Below, piece by piece: positions 1 to 7,950 of a DNA stretch of 64,000 bases. The position numbers and the translations under genes are program-made. The stretch is taken from the NCBI GenBank assembly GCA_035645695.1, contig DASQMC010000027.1:171400-235399 (forward strand), read 5' to 3'. The DNA comes from JAIVJZ01 sp035645695 (GTDB taxonomy: Bacteria > Acidobacteriota > Blastocatellia > Pyrinomonadales > Pyrinomonadaceae). Position 1 is the first letter of the stretch. Each line of letters begins with the position of its first letter. The notes beneath the pieces are model-generated. The model did not search any database. It was not told where the DNA came from and saw only the letters and a program-made list of their open reading frames with translations.

Positions 1-958
1 GAGCGTCACGTCGATCCTCGGCGGCGCGCCCCTCGAAGGTGCGCTCGCGGGAAGCCTGCCGCTGCGGCCGATCCTGCTGCTCGCCATGATCGCGCTCGCC
101 GCCGGGTTGTTCTTCAAGATCGCCGCCGTGCCGTTTCACATGTGGGCGCCGGACGCATACGAGGGCGCGCCCACTTCCGTTACGGCCTTTCTCTCGACGG
201 GATCGAAAGCTGCTAGCTTCGCGCTATTCGCGCGCATCTTTCTCGAAGCCCTCGGCGGGATGCGCGTCGATTGGGCGCCGCTCGTCGGCCTCGTCGCCGC
301 CATCACGATCCTGGTCGGCAACTGGGCGGCGGTCACGCAGGTGAACGCAAAACGGCTGCTCGCCTATTCGTCGATCTCGAACGCCGGTTATCTGCTGCTC
401 GGCATCATCGCCGCAAACGAGTATGGCTACACCGGCCTCGTCGTCTACCTGCTCGTCTACACCTTGATGAACATCGGCGCGTTCGGCGTCATCATCTCCC
501 TGCGCCGTCGCGGCCTCGTCGGCGATAACGTTGACGACTTTGCGGGGCTGGGACAGAAAGCGCCGGGCATGGCGTTGATGATGACGGTCTTCATGCTCTC
601 GCTCGGCGGCCTGCCGCTGACGGGCGGCTTCATCGGCAAGTGGTTTCTCTTCGGCGGCCTGCTTCAACGCGCTGCGGCCGACGGCAAGGATTGGTACATC
701 TGGCTGGCCGTCTGGGCGCTTCTCAACACGGTCGTCTCCTTCTACTACTACATCCGGTTCATACGCGTGATGTATCTCGGCGACGAATTGGCAGACGCAC
801 GCCCGCTCTCTCTGTCGCCCGCGCTGCGCACCGCGCTCGTCGTCGCCGTCGTCGGCGTCGTCTTGATCGGCATCTACCCGCAGCCGTTTATCAACCTCGC
901 GCAGACGCTCGTCTCATCGTTGACGGGCGCAACTTCGGGCGCGTTCGCTCTCAAGTGA
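1..958 (+). CDS. nuoN: NADH-quinone oxidoreductase subunit N (3' part)
   Basis: Antiporter-like membrane subunit of respiratory complex I that takes part in proton translocation coupled to NADH:quinone electron transfer. The frame is open from base 2, so about 318 C-terminal residues are present and the N-terminal third lies outside the window. Typical NuoN blocks are visible: KIAAVPFHMWAPDAYEG, LLAYSSISNAGYLLLG and GGLPLTGGFIGKW, spread over several long hydrophobic helices that include the conserved lysines and histidine of the Mrp-antiporter fold. The gene is probably the last of a nuo operon lying upstream; nuoI occurs separately near the right end of this window. Confidence 0.96.
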   Translation, partial: SVTSILGGAPLEGALAGSLPLRPILLLAMIALAAGLFFKIAAVPFHMWAPDAYEGAPTSVTAFLSTGSKAASFALFARIFLEALGGMRVDWAPLVGLVAAITILVGNWAAVTQVNAKRLLAYSSISNAGYLLLGIIAANEYGYTGLVVYLLVYTLMNIGAFGVIISLRRRGLVGDNVDDFAGLGQKAPGMALMMTVFMLSLGGLPLTGGFIGKWFLFGGLLQRAAADGKDWYIWLAVWALLNTVVSFYYYIRFIRVMYLGDELADARPLSLSPALRTALVVAVVGVVLIGIYPQPFINLAQTLVSSLTGATSGAFALK

Positions 959-1001
959 CACGCCTCCTGCCTTAACGACCAACTCACAGGAGATAATCAA
1001 T

Positions 1002-1334
1002 ATGACTCTCACACCGACTGCCCTGAACCGGCTGTTCATTGCGTTAGCCATAACAGCCCAATTCTTCCTGCTCGTTCCGGCGACGCAGGCTTTCACAAGC
1101 GCCCTCCCCGCAACTGCGCAGAATGTTAATACGTCGGACAGAGACCGGATACCCCCCGACCCGAACCGTGGAATATCCGAGGACGCGAGACGGAGTATAA
1201 GGGAGAGCCGAAGGCGAGCGGCGTGCCGTTCGCGATGTCAAAGAGAGTTCGCCAACTGCGTCGCGATCACAAGTAGGCGCAGACGGGCAAGATGCGAAGA
1301 GGGAAAGAGAGCCTGTTTATTGAATTGCCGGTAA
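1002..1334 (+). CDS. small secreted protein with a mirror-symmetric cysteine pattern
   Basis: Unrecognised 110-residue protein. Residues 1-30 form a signal peptide (short polar start, hydrophobic core, cleavage likely after ATQA). The middle is polar and Pro/Asp-rich; the last 40 residues are Arg-rich with six cysteines at 75, 79, 86, 98, 105 and 109. Their spacing is C-x3-C-x6-C-x11-C-x6-C-x3-C, a palindromic pattern that would suit an antiparallel helical hairpin held by three disulfides. The start is supported by AGGAG about 10 nt upstream. A strong terminator follows. Function cannot be assigned from sequence. Confidence 0.7.
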   Translation: MTLTPTALNRLFIALAITAQFFLLVPATQAFTSALPATAQNVNTSDRDRIPPDPNRGISEDARRSIRESRRRAACRSRCQREFANCVAITSRRRRARCEEGKRACLLNCR

Positions 1335-1354
1335 TTGCCATGTCGTGACTTGCC

Positions 1355-1394
1355 GGGGCGATGTTCTCGTGAGAGCATCGCCCCCGTTTTTTTT
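1355..1394 (+). terminator. Rho-independent terminator abutting the next start codon
   Basis: A 14-bp stem (1355-1368 with 1371-1384, one G-T pair) is followed by T8 at 1387-1394. It would end the transcript of the cysteine-rich protein gene. The T-run runs directly into the ATG of the glycosyltransferase at 1395. Confidence 0.85.
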
Positions 1395-2654
1395 ATGTCT
1401 GTCTTTTATTTCTTCGCCGCGCTGCTGCTGCTGCAAGCCCTCGTCTCGCTTCGAGGCGGCGCGCGTTACCTGCGCTACTTCCGGCGCGAACTATCCGCCA
1501 CGCCCGCGCCGGATTTCACGCCCTTCCTAACCGTCGTCGTCCCCTGTCGCGATCTAGACGAAGGCTTGCGCGAAAACCTCGACGCGCTCTGTGTCCAGAA
1601 TTATCCGTCCTACGAGATCATCTTCGTGATTGATGACCCTGGCGACCCCGCGCTGAAAGTTATTGAGGAAGTGCGTCACACATACGGGAAAGCCCCACAC
1701 CTGCCGACGCGCTTGATTGTGGCGGGCAGGGCATCGGAGAGCGGCCAGAAAGTTCATAACCTCATCGCCGCCGTCGGCGTCGCGGACGCTCGCAGCGAGG
1801 TTTTCGTCTTCGTCGACTCGGACGCCCGCCCGCGCCGCGATTGGTTGCGCGCGCTCGTCTCGCCGCTCGCCGATGAACGCACGGGCGCGGCGACCGGCTA
1901 TCGTTGGTTTATCCCGCCGAACAACCTGTCCTCGCACCTGCGCGCCGTCTGGAACGCCTCGATTGCTTCCGCGCTCGGCGAAAACTCGCGCTCGAATTTT
2001 TGCTGGGGCGGTTCGACGGCGATCCGGCGCGAAACTTTCACGCGCCTGCGCATGGTCGAAAGTTGGCGCGGAACGCTTTCCGACGATTTCGCCCTCACCC
2101 GCGCACTCCGGAACGCGCAACTTCCGATTCATTTCGTCCCGCGCTGCCTGACGGCTTCTCACGAGACCTGCAACGCGCGCACGCTCGTCGAATTCACCAC
2201 GCGCCAACTCAGGATCACGCGCGTCTACGCGCCGCGCCTGTGGCGCATCGTGCTCGTCTCAAACGCGCTCTTCGTAGCGGTTTTTTACGGCGGCCTCGCG
2301 CTCACGCTCCTGCGCTTCCGGCGCGGCTTGCCATACGCGCTGCCGCTCGCCCTCGTTGCGTGCGTCTTCACGCTCGGCTCGGCGAAAGCACTGTTGCGTC
2401 TGCGCGCGGTCGCGCTTGCGCTCGCGCCGGAGCAACAAATATGGCGCGCTCCCGCGCTCGCCGCTCACATACTTTTATGGCCGCTCGCCTCCGCGCTCTT
2501 TCTCTACAATGCGCTCGCCGCAGCTCTCTCGCGTCGCATACGCTGGCGCGGCATCACCTATGAATTGAAATCGCCGTCGGAAACTGTCATCATCGACGCC
2601 GCACGAACCGCGGACGAGAAGGCGACGACGACGAGCGACGTTCCACACGACTGA
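1395..2654 (+). CDS. family 2/21 glycosyltransferase, membrane-bound
   Basis: Processive-type GT-A glycosyltransferase resembling ceramide-glucosyltransferase-like (GT21) enzymes; 419 residues from the ATG at 1395. An N-terminal hydrophobic segment is followed by the nucleotide-sugar domain: VVVPCRDLDEGL, FVDSDARPR (DxD-like), CWGGSTAIRRETF, the acidic SDDFALTRAL motif and RQLRITRVY as the QxxRW-type block. Two or three C-terminal membrane helices follow. A 20-residue in-frame extension upstream would lie inside the terminator, so 1395 is preferred although no Shine-Dalgarno sequence precedes it. The radical SAM gene starts 5 nt downstream, which suggests joint modification of a lipid or glycan. 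The acceptor is unknown. Confidence 0.85.
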   Translation: MSVFYFFAALLLLQALVSLRGGARYLRYFRRELSATPAPDFTPFLTVVVPCRDLDEGLRENLDALCVQNYPSYEIIFVIDDPGDPALKVIEEVRHTYGKAPHLPTRLIVAGRASESGQKVHNLIAAVGVADARSEVFVFVDSDARPRRDWLRALVSPLADERTGAATGYRWFIPPNNLSSHLRAVWNASIASALGENSRSNFCWGGSTAIRRETFTRLRMVESWRGTLSDDFALTRALRNAQLPIHFVPRCLTASHETCNARTLVEFTTRQLRITRVYAPRLWRIVLVSNALFVAVFYGGLALTLLRFRRGLPYALPLALVACVFTLGSAKALLRLRAVALALAPEQQIWRAPALAAHILLWPLASALFLYNALAAALSRRIRWRGITYELKSPSETVIIDAARTADEKATTTSDVPHD

Positions 2655-2659
2655 ACACG

Positions 2660-3781
2660 ATGTCCAACAAAGCAGTCAAACTTTTTCAGTTGCTCCGCTC
2701 GACCGAACGCGAACGGCGTCTCGGCACGGTGATCCTGTTCGTCACCTCGCGCTGCAACGCGAAGTGCGAGACCTGCTTCTACTGGGACGAACTGAACAGA
2801 CCGGGCGACATGACTTTCGCGCAGATCGAAAAAATCTCGCGCACGATGCCGCCCATCACAGACCTCTGGCTCTCCGGCGGCGAGCCGACGCTCCGGCGCG
2901 ACCTCGGCGACATCATCAATCTCTTCGTGCGTCAAAACGGAGTCCGCCGCGTCATAATCCCGACGAACGCCATCGTCAAGTCGCACGTCTCGTCGGCGGT
3001 CGCGCGTGCGCTCGGCGACAACCCCGGCATAGACCTCTATCTCAACGTCGCGCTCGACGGCTATGGCGCGACACACGACCGCATACGCGGCGTCCCCGGC
3101 AACTGGGAACGCACCCTCGACTGCATACGCGCTCTCTATCCTCTGAAAGAAAAGTACGGAGATCGTTTCCGGCTCAACGTCAACACGGTCGTCTGCGCCG
3201 AGAACTACACGGAGATCGAACGACTCTCCGCGTACCTGTGGGAAAACTTCCGGCTCGACGGCCACTACTTCAACCTCATACGCGGCGAGGCCAAAGCGGG
3301 CGCGACGATCAAACAAGTGCCGCCCGAAATACTGCCGCAGATGTATGCCCGCGTCGCGGCCTTGACGAAGCGCTACGGCGAACGCATGTTCGCCGACGAC
3401 GAGGCGACCACACGCTTCGTCAAATCAATCGCCTACGTCGGCGCGATCACGACGCACTATCGCACGCAACTCGCCAACTTCGACCGCCAGACACCGTGGG
3501 CTTTTCCCTGCACGGCGGGCGAGACGACCGCCGTCATCGATTACAACGGCGATGTGCGCGCCTGCGAATTGCGCGAAAAATTCGCCGCGCTCCCGGATTA
3601 CGATTACGATTTCGGCGCGCTCTGGAACGGCGGGCAGAGAGGGGCGGAACTCGCCGCCATCGACGGCGGAAAAACCTGCTGGTGTACGCACGTCTGCTTC
3701 ATACACGATTCCATGCGCCATTCGCGCCGCGCCCTGCTCTACGAGTTGCCGAAGAACTATGCGACGCGTGAGAAATGGTAG
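2660..3781 (+). CDS. radical SAM protein with SPASM-like C-terminus
   Basis: 373-residue radical S-adenosylmethionine enzyme. The [4Fe-4S] motif is CNAKCETC near residue 33, followed by the SAM-binding LWLSGGEPTLRRD. The C-terminal part has the Cys cluster CTAGETT, VRACELR and CWCTHVC, arranged like a SPASM or twitch auxiliary-cluster domain, with INGDVRAC-like context (DYNGDVRAC). Such proteins act on peptides, sugars or lipids through radical chemistry. It lies 5 nt after a glycosyltransferase gene, so a shared pathway is likely. It does not clearly match HpnH or a quinohemoprotein maturase. The substrate is unknown. Confidence 0.88.
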   Translation: MSNKAVKLFQLLRSTERERRLGTVILFVTSRCNAKCETCFYWDELNRPGDMTFAQIEKISRTMPPITDLWLSGGEPTLRRDLGDIINLFVRQNGVRRVIIPTNAIVKSHVSSAVARALGDNPGIDLYLNVALDGYGATHDRIRGVPGNWERTLDCIRALYPLKEKYGDRFRLNVNTVVCAENYTEIERLSAYLWENFRLDGHYFNLIRGEAKAGATIKQVPPEILPQMYARVAALTKRYGERMFADDEATTRFVKSIAYVGAITTHYRTQLANFDRQTPWAFPCTAGETTAVIDYNGDVRACELREKFAALPDYDYDFGALWNGGQRGAELAAIDGGKTCWCTHVCFIHDSMRHSRRALLYELPKNYATREKW

Positions 3782-3793
3782 TTTCAAACACGG

Positions 3794-3917
3794 GGTTTCA
3801 AGTTTCAGGTTTCAAGTTTCAAGTTAAAAACGAAGAGCCTTAAACCCGAGTCCCGAACTTTCGCGTTAAAGAACCGGAAATCTCAGACTTGAAACTTGAA
3901 ACCTGAAACTTGAAACC
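3794..3917. repeat. heptamer inverted-repeat element, gtttcag word
   Basis: Left arm 3794-3824 is built of imperfect 7-bp units (gtttcaa, gtttcag, gtttcaa, gtttcaa). The right arm 3887-3917 is its perfect 31-nt reverse complement, with a 62-nt spacer. The unit order is mirrored exactly. It lies between the radical SAM gene and atpZ, whose ATG is 9 nt past the arm without a Shine-Dalgarno sequence. Confidence 0.95.
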
Positions 3918-3926
3918 GAAACGCTT

Positions 3927-4142
3927 ATGGCGAAGCAAGACGATCAGAACATTAACAGCAAGAGTAGCGTGGTTTACGGGGCGGTACTGTCGCTGGCCTT
4001 GTCCATCGTGTCGTGCCTGCTCGTCGGGTGGGCTTTGGATCGCTGGTTGGGTACGAGTCCGTGGCTCATCGTGGCGGGAATACTCGTCGGCACGGTGGCC
4101 GGTTTCATGCAGTTCATCCGCCTGATGTCGCGGATTTCGTGA
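3927..4142 (+). CDS. atpZ: AtpZ/AtpI-type small ATP synthase accessory protein
   Basis: 71-residue protein with two membrane helices (about residues 16-37 and 45-63) and the glycine-rich family signature GWALDRWLG between them. Members sit at the head of F0F1 ATP synthase operons; they are linked to assembly of the c-ring and to Mg2+ or Ca2+ transport. It is followed by the longer AtpI-like gene, atpB and atpE, which supports the call. The start codon is 9 nt past a heptamer hairpin and has no Shine-Dalgarno sequence. Confidence 0.85.
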   Translation: MAKQDDQNINSKSSVVYGAVLSLALSIVSCLLVGWALDRWLGTSPWLIVAGILVGTVAGFMQFIRLMSRIS

Positions 4143-4232
4143 AGAAATTCGTGGCAGGCCGCATTCCCCGCGATTAGAAATTTCGCAACTCGACAGCCCG
4201 CCGCCCGAGCATGTAGAATCTAGCGTTCTACG

Positions 4233-4688
4233 ATGAATGAAAGTGCAGACAGCGGCGCGCTTGGCGATGAAATGTCAGGTGAAGTGGTAAGCACTGATGC
4301 GTCCGCGATGGCGGAGCGGCTGTTCCGTGTCATGATCTGGACGGTCGCGGCGGCCGTACTCGCGAGCGCCGTGTTGATGCCGTGGCGGGTGACGACCGGG
4401 TTGTTTATCGGCGGCGCGCTCTCGCTGCTGAACCATCACTGGATGCGGACGGCCATCTCGGCGGCGTTCGCACTCTCGGTTGAAACGGGCGCGCGGCCGA
4501 AACTTAAAGTCGTGCGCTTCATCACGCGCTACGTCATCGTCGGGGTCGCGGTCGCCGTCGCTCACTGGCTCGACATCGCATCCTTGACGGCCATGCTCGT
4601 CGGCCTCTGTTCGTTCGTCGTCGCCGCGCTCCTGGAAGGGTTCATGCAAACTTATTTCGTGATCATACATCGAGAGGAAACTAAATAA
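4233..4688 (+). CDS. atpI: ATP synthase subunit I (AtpI-like)
   Basis: 151-residue membrane protein with four predicted helices (about residues 37-54, 58-75, 96-115, 119-138) after a polar N-terminus. Length, four-helix layout and position immediately before atpB fit the AtpI family, which assists c-ring assembly and is not part of the finished enzyme. The TAA at 4686-4688 overlaps the atpB ATG by one base, so the two are translationally coupled. The sequence is poorly conserved as usual for the family; the call rests largely on context. Confidence 0.8.
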   Translation: MNESADSGALGDEMSGEVVSTDASAMAERLFRVMIWTVAAAVLASAVLMPWRVTTGLFIGGALSLLNHHWMRTAISAAFALSVETGARPKLKVVRFITRYVIVGVAVAVAHWLDIASLTAMLVGLCSFVVAALLEGFMQTYFVIIHREETK

Positions 4689-5695
4689 TGTTCTGGTTGC
4701 TGCAAGCGCATGGCGAGGAAGGGGCGGCGCACGGCGCAACGGCCGCGCCGCACGCCGAAACCGCCGGGGCGGCCGCTCACGGCGGCGGCGCGGCCGCGGC
4801 GCACCACACGCCGCCGCTCGTCGAAGCCGTCAATCATTTCATCGGCGAGCCGGTCCACAATTTCCAGATGGCCTATACAAAGCCCGTCTGGGACAATCTC
4901 TTTCACAAGTTCGGCACGGACGCCGAGACCGTCTTCGGCGCGTACACGGTTGACAACGCCGTGCCGTGGTACACGGTGATGTTTATCGTCGCCTGCCTGC
5001 TCACGCTCGCGATCATCTGGATTCTGAAAGGCAAGTATCTCTCGGAAGACGAGCCGAGCGGCGGGCAGCAGACGCTCGAAGTGACCGTGCTCGCCGTGCG
5101 CGACATGGTGGAGAACATCATCGGGCCGCACGGGTTGAAATACTTTCCCGTCGTCGGCACGTTCGCCCTGCTCATCCTCGTCTCGAATTTGATGGGGCTG
5201 TTCCCGATGTTCATGCCGCCGACGGCGCACACGTCCGTCACCTTCGCGCTCGGCATCACATCGTTCTTCTATTACAACTACATCGGCGTTAAAGAAAACG
5301 GGTTGATGGGGCATCTCGGCCACTTCGCGGGCGTGCATTATTTCAGCGGCGCGATTTTGTTCATCATGGGGCCGGCGATGTTCGTCATCGAGTTGATCAG
5401 TAACGCCGTGCGCCCGCTCTCGCTGGGCTTGCGTCTCTTCGGCAACATCTTCGGCGACGAACAGGTGGCGATGAATCTCGCGGGCGTCGGCGCGCCTTAC
5501 ACTTACTGGGTGCTCCCCGCCATCCTGATGGTCTTGACCGTCTTCGCGTCCGTCATGCAGGCGTTCATCTTCACGCTGCTCTCGATGATCTACATCGGCG
5601 AAGTCTCGCACGCGCCGCACGAAGACCACGACGACGCGCACGGCAATCAACTTCAGCCGATTGAAGGCGACGAAATCATCGCCCCGGCATTGTGA
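4688..5695 (+). CDS. atpB: F0F1 ATP synthase subunit a
   Basis: Membrane stator subunit a, which forms the two proton half-channels against the c-ring. 335 residues, long for the family because of about 40 extra N-terminal residues very rich in His, Ala and Gly (residues 7-45, about ten histidines). The core is typical, ending with NAVRPLSLGLRLFGNIFGDE, which holds the essential arginine, and a C-terminal helix pair (FIFTLLSMIYIG). The C-terminus is again His/Asp-rich. It is coupled to the preceding atpI gene. No F1 genes follow in the window, so F0 and F1 appear to be encoded apart. Confidence 0.95.
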   Translation: MFWLLQAHGEEGAAHGATAAPHAETAGAAAHGGGAAAAHHTPPLVEAVNHFIGEPVHNFQMAYTKPVWDNLFHKFGTDAETVFGAYTVDNAVPWYTVMFIVACLLTLAIIWILKGKYLSEDEPSGGQQTLEVTVLAVRDMVENIIGPHGLKYFPVVGTFALLILVSNLMGLFPMFMPPTAHTSVTFALGITSFFYYNYIGVKENGLMGHLGHFAGVHYFSGAILFIMGPAMFVIELISNAVRPLSLGLRLFGNIFGDEQVAMNLAGVGAPYTYWVLPAILMVLTVFASVMQAFIFTLLSMIYIGEVSHAPHEDHDDAHGNQLQPIEGDEIIAPAL

Positions 5696-5699
5696 AATT

Positions 5700-5785
5700 A
5701 ACGATGAAGTAGGAACGCGGAACGATGAAGTAAAGATCAAATCACTTGTTTTTACTTCATCGTTCATCGTTCATACTTCATCGTT
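5700..5785. repeat. heptamer inverted-repeat element, gaacgat word
   Basis: Arms 5700-5734 and 5751-5785 are 35 nt each with three mismatches. They are made of gaacgat/gaacgcg/gaagtag units, with a 16-nt tip. It lies just after atpB. The remainder of the 5786-6088 interval shows no convincing gene; its short open frames lack domain features. Confidence 0.92.
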
Positions 5786-6088
5786 GTTCGATGGCGTCTT
5801 TGAGCGGTGCGGGGAAACGCGACCGCACGCGTTGAGGCGTCCGCAAGGGGGAACACCGAGGGGGAGAAAATCGTTAAGGTTGATGAGAGGCGAAACATGT
5901 ACGCGGAGAATAATAACTTTCGCTGTTTGAAAGTGAGCGGATGTCGGCATCGCTGGAGCGCCGTTGTAAGAGGGGCGGCGGATACCGGGTGTCGGCGAAA
6001 TCATAAGTCGCGCGTGCAAGGCTTCGACAACCGGACGGAGTTCACTTTCCTCTCTTTCGACATTCAACTCTGAAAGGAGAGATGAAAT

Positions 6089-6412
6089 ATGCATAAACTC
6101 AGAATGGCATTCTTCGCCGTGGTAGGCGTGTTGATGGCCGCCATGCCCGCGCTCGCGCAGGTGGGACAAGTGGCCGCCGATAACGAATCGAGCGTCGCCA
6201 AATATGCGAAACTGGCCGCCGGGTTCGGGTTCGCGATTGCGGCGGGTCTGGGCGCAATCGGCCAGTCGCGCGTGGCGGCGGCGGCGGCCGAAGGCACGGC
6301 GCGCAATCCGGGCGCGGGCGGCCGCATCCAGATTTTGATGATCATCGGTTTGGCGTTCATCGAAACGCTGGTCATCTTCACGCTGGTCATCGTCTTCGTG
6401 GCGGTTCGCTAA
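6089..6412 (+). CDS. atpE: F0F1 ATP synthase subunit c
   Basis: Proteolipid that forms the rotating c-ring. 107 residues: a hydrophobic signal-peptide-like leader (about residues 1-23, ending ALAQ), then the two-helix hairpin. The polar loop is ARNPGAGG, and the ion-binding carboxylate is the Glu in LAFIETLVIF. A conserved Gln in GAIGQS of helix 1 and the Thr after the Glu recall Na+-type rings, but the tyrosine used by Na+ rings is Phe here, so the ion is undecided. A good AAAGGAG Shine-Dalgarno sequence precedes the ATG. It is followed by a terminator. Confidence 0.95.
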   Translation: MHKLRMAFFAVVGVLMAAMPALAQVGQVAADNESSVAKYAKLAAGFGFAIAAGLGAIGQSRVAAAAAEGTARNPGAGGRIQILMIIGLAFIETLVIFTLVIVFVAVR

Positions 6413-6443
6413 ACGCGGCGATCAATCGTCAGACGACAACTCC

Positions 6444-6485
6444 TGCGGGCGCGCTCCGTCAAAATGGGGCGCGCCCGCAAGTTTA
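6444..6485 (+). terminator. Rho-independent terminator after atpE
   Basis: An 11-bp GC stem (6444-6454 with 6469-6479) with a 14-nt loop is followed by agttta. It would close the F0 transcript. The rest of 6486-6766 has no supported gene. Confidence 0.7.
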
Positions 6486-6766
6486 TGTTAAGCCCTCATT
6501 TCAAGGAGCGCGCGGCATGGATCGACGCACGGCCTCGCCGCGAGTTTGGCACCTCATGCTTGCTCGCCTCACTGCTTCGTTGTAATCTTTAATCATCATT
6601 CCCTCAAGGCTATCTTAATCGAAGCTGTCTTTCCCCGGCGTTGGGATTCTCTCCCGTGGATGATCGTGGCTGGCGAGTTTATGCTCAGGACAGCCCCGTG
6701 TGAATTTGATTTCAGGACACAGGAATGCGCTCATAGAACTTTGAATTCGAGAGGGTGAAAAAACAT

Positions 6767-7948
6767 ATGAAGAAGATAATTATTGCTTTGCTGTTCGTTG
6801 TGGTGTGTGCGCCGCTCGCGCTGGCCGATACGATCTACCTGCGCGATGGGCGCACCGTGCGCGGAACCGTGCTCGGCTTTATCGGCGGCCGCTTCGCCGT
6901 GCGTGTCGCAACGGCGACCGGCGGCACTACGACGACGGGCACGACGACCGAACAGGGCGAGGTGCAATTCTTTCGTCCGAACCAGATCGAGCGCGTTGAA
7001 ATCGAAGGTCGCTCGCTCGACGAGGCGCGCTTCTCGTCGCGCACGGTGGAAGTCGGCCTTGCGTCCAACTGGATTGACAGCGGCGTGGATTTGCGCCGGG
7101 GCGAACGCGTATCCGTGAAGGCTACAGGCACCATCGTCGCGGGGCGTTCGCGCATCACGCCGGGCGGGCTGCGCTCGGTCGATCCGACCGCGCCGCTGCC
7201 GCGCGCCGCCGAGGGCGTGCTCATCGGCGCAATCGGCAACGAGCCGGATTCACCAATCATAGAGATCGGAATCGGGCGCGACTTCGTGGCCGACCGGGAC
7301 GGCCGACTCTACCTGACGGCAAATCGCGGCACTTTTTCCGACGCGCGCGGCGCATATACCGTGCAGGTTCGCACCGAACGCGACCTCACGCCGCGACGAC
7401 GCGACAACGCGGCCTCGCGCAACACCAACAACGATGAAGTCGAAAACGACGACGACATCTTCGACACACGCCGGACTTCACCCGCCCCCGTGCGCTCGCG
7501 CCTGCCCGGAGGCGATAACCGCGATAACCGCGATAACCGGGACACCGGCGATGCCGGTCGCGTCGGCGCGCCGCGCGAACTGAGCGTCAACGTGCCGGGC
7601 ACATCGCGCGACACGGATTCGGGCGTCGAATTGCGTGCAGGCGAGCAGGTGACGATCTCGGCGAGCGGGATGGTTATCGCCGGGCGACGCATCGGCGAGG
7701 TCGGGCCACAGGGCGGCCGCGCCACGGGCTTCGGCTCGATCATCGGGACGCGTCCCGTGCCGACAGCTGGGCCGGGCGCGCTCATCGGTTTCATCCGAAC
7801 ATCGAACGGCCAAATCTCGCAGCCGTTCCTCATCGGTAATCAACTGACTTTCAACGCGCAGGTGGACGGCCGCCTCATTCTCGCCATCAACGACGACGAC
7901 TATAGCGACAACGGCGGCAACTTCGCCGTTCGCATCAGAGTCAACTAG
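6767..7948 (+). CDS. secreted protein with two PA-IL (LecA)-like lectin domains
   Basis: 393 residues from ATG 6767 (GAGAGGG 11 nt upstream; an in-frame GTG at 6755 is less likely). Signal peptide residues 1-20 (cleavage after LALA). Residues 21-90 form a small beta-rich domain (YLRDGRTVRGTVLGF). Two homologous domains follow, about 92-202 and 272-393, each with the PA-IL-type layout: a DSGVxLRxGExVxIxAxGxIVAGR strand block, a GALIGFI or GVLIGAI block and a terminal NDDDYSDNGGNFAVRI block. The Ca2+/sugar-loop acidic residues are kept in the second domain but degenerate in the first. The linker is Asp/Arg-rich with a 9-bp DNR repeat. Likely envelope or extracellular carbohydrate binding, inferred. 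Confidence 0.75.
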   Translation: MKKIIIALLFVVVCAPLALADTIYLRDGRTVRGTVLGFIGGRFAVRVATATGGTTTTGTTTEQGEVQFFRPNQIERVEIEGRSLDEARFSSRTVEVGLASNWIDSGVDLRRGERVSVKATGTIVAGRSRITPGGLRSVDPTAPLPRAAEGVLIGAIGNEPDSPIIEIGIGRDFVADRDGRLYLTANRGTFSDARGAYTVQVRTERDLTPRRRDNAASRNTNNDEVENDDDIFDTRRTSPAPVRSRLPGGDNRDNRDNRDTGDAGRVGAPRELSVNVPGTSRDTDSGVELRAGEQVTISASGMVIAGRRIGEVGPQGGRATGFGSIIGTRPVPTAGPGALIGFIRTSNGQISQPFLIGNQLTFNAQVDGRLILAINDDDYSDNGGNFAVRIRVN

Positions 7949-7950
7949 GG

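Noticed and set aside
2660..3781. HpnH-type hopanoid radical SAM enzyme
   Set aside because: The C-terminal cysteine cluster and length fit SPASM proteins better, and no other hopanoid gene is in the window.
5807..6073. 88-residue open frame between atpB and atpE
   Set aside because: No Shine-Dalgarno sequence, no domain or hydrophobic pattern and a composition unlike real genes here; probably leader DNA of atpE.
6089..6412. Firm call of a Na+-driven ATP synthase
   Set aside because: Gln and Thr positions agree but the Tyr of Na+ rings is replaced by Phe; the Gln also occurs in proton rings.
6546..6570. Sigma-54 promoter (tggcac...ttgct) before the lectin-like gene
   Set aside because: The distance between the GG and GC elements is not the required 10 nt, and the site is over 190 bp from the start codon.
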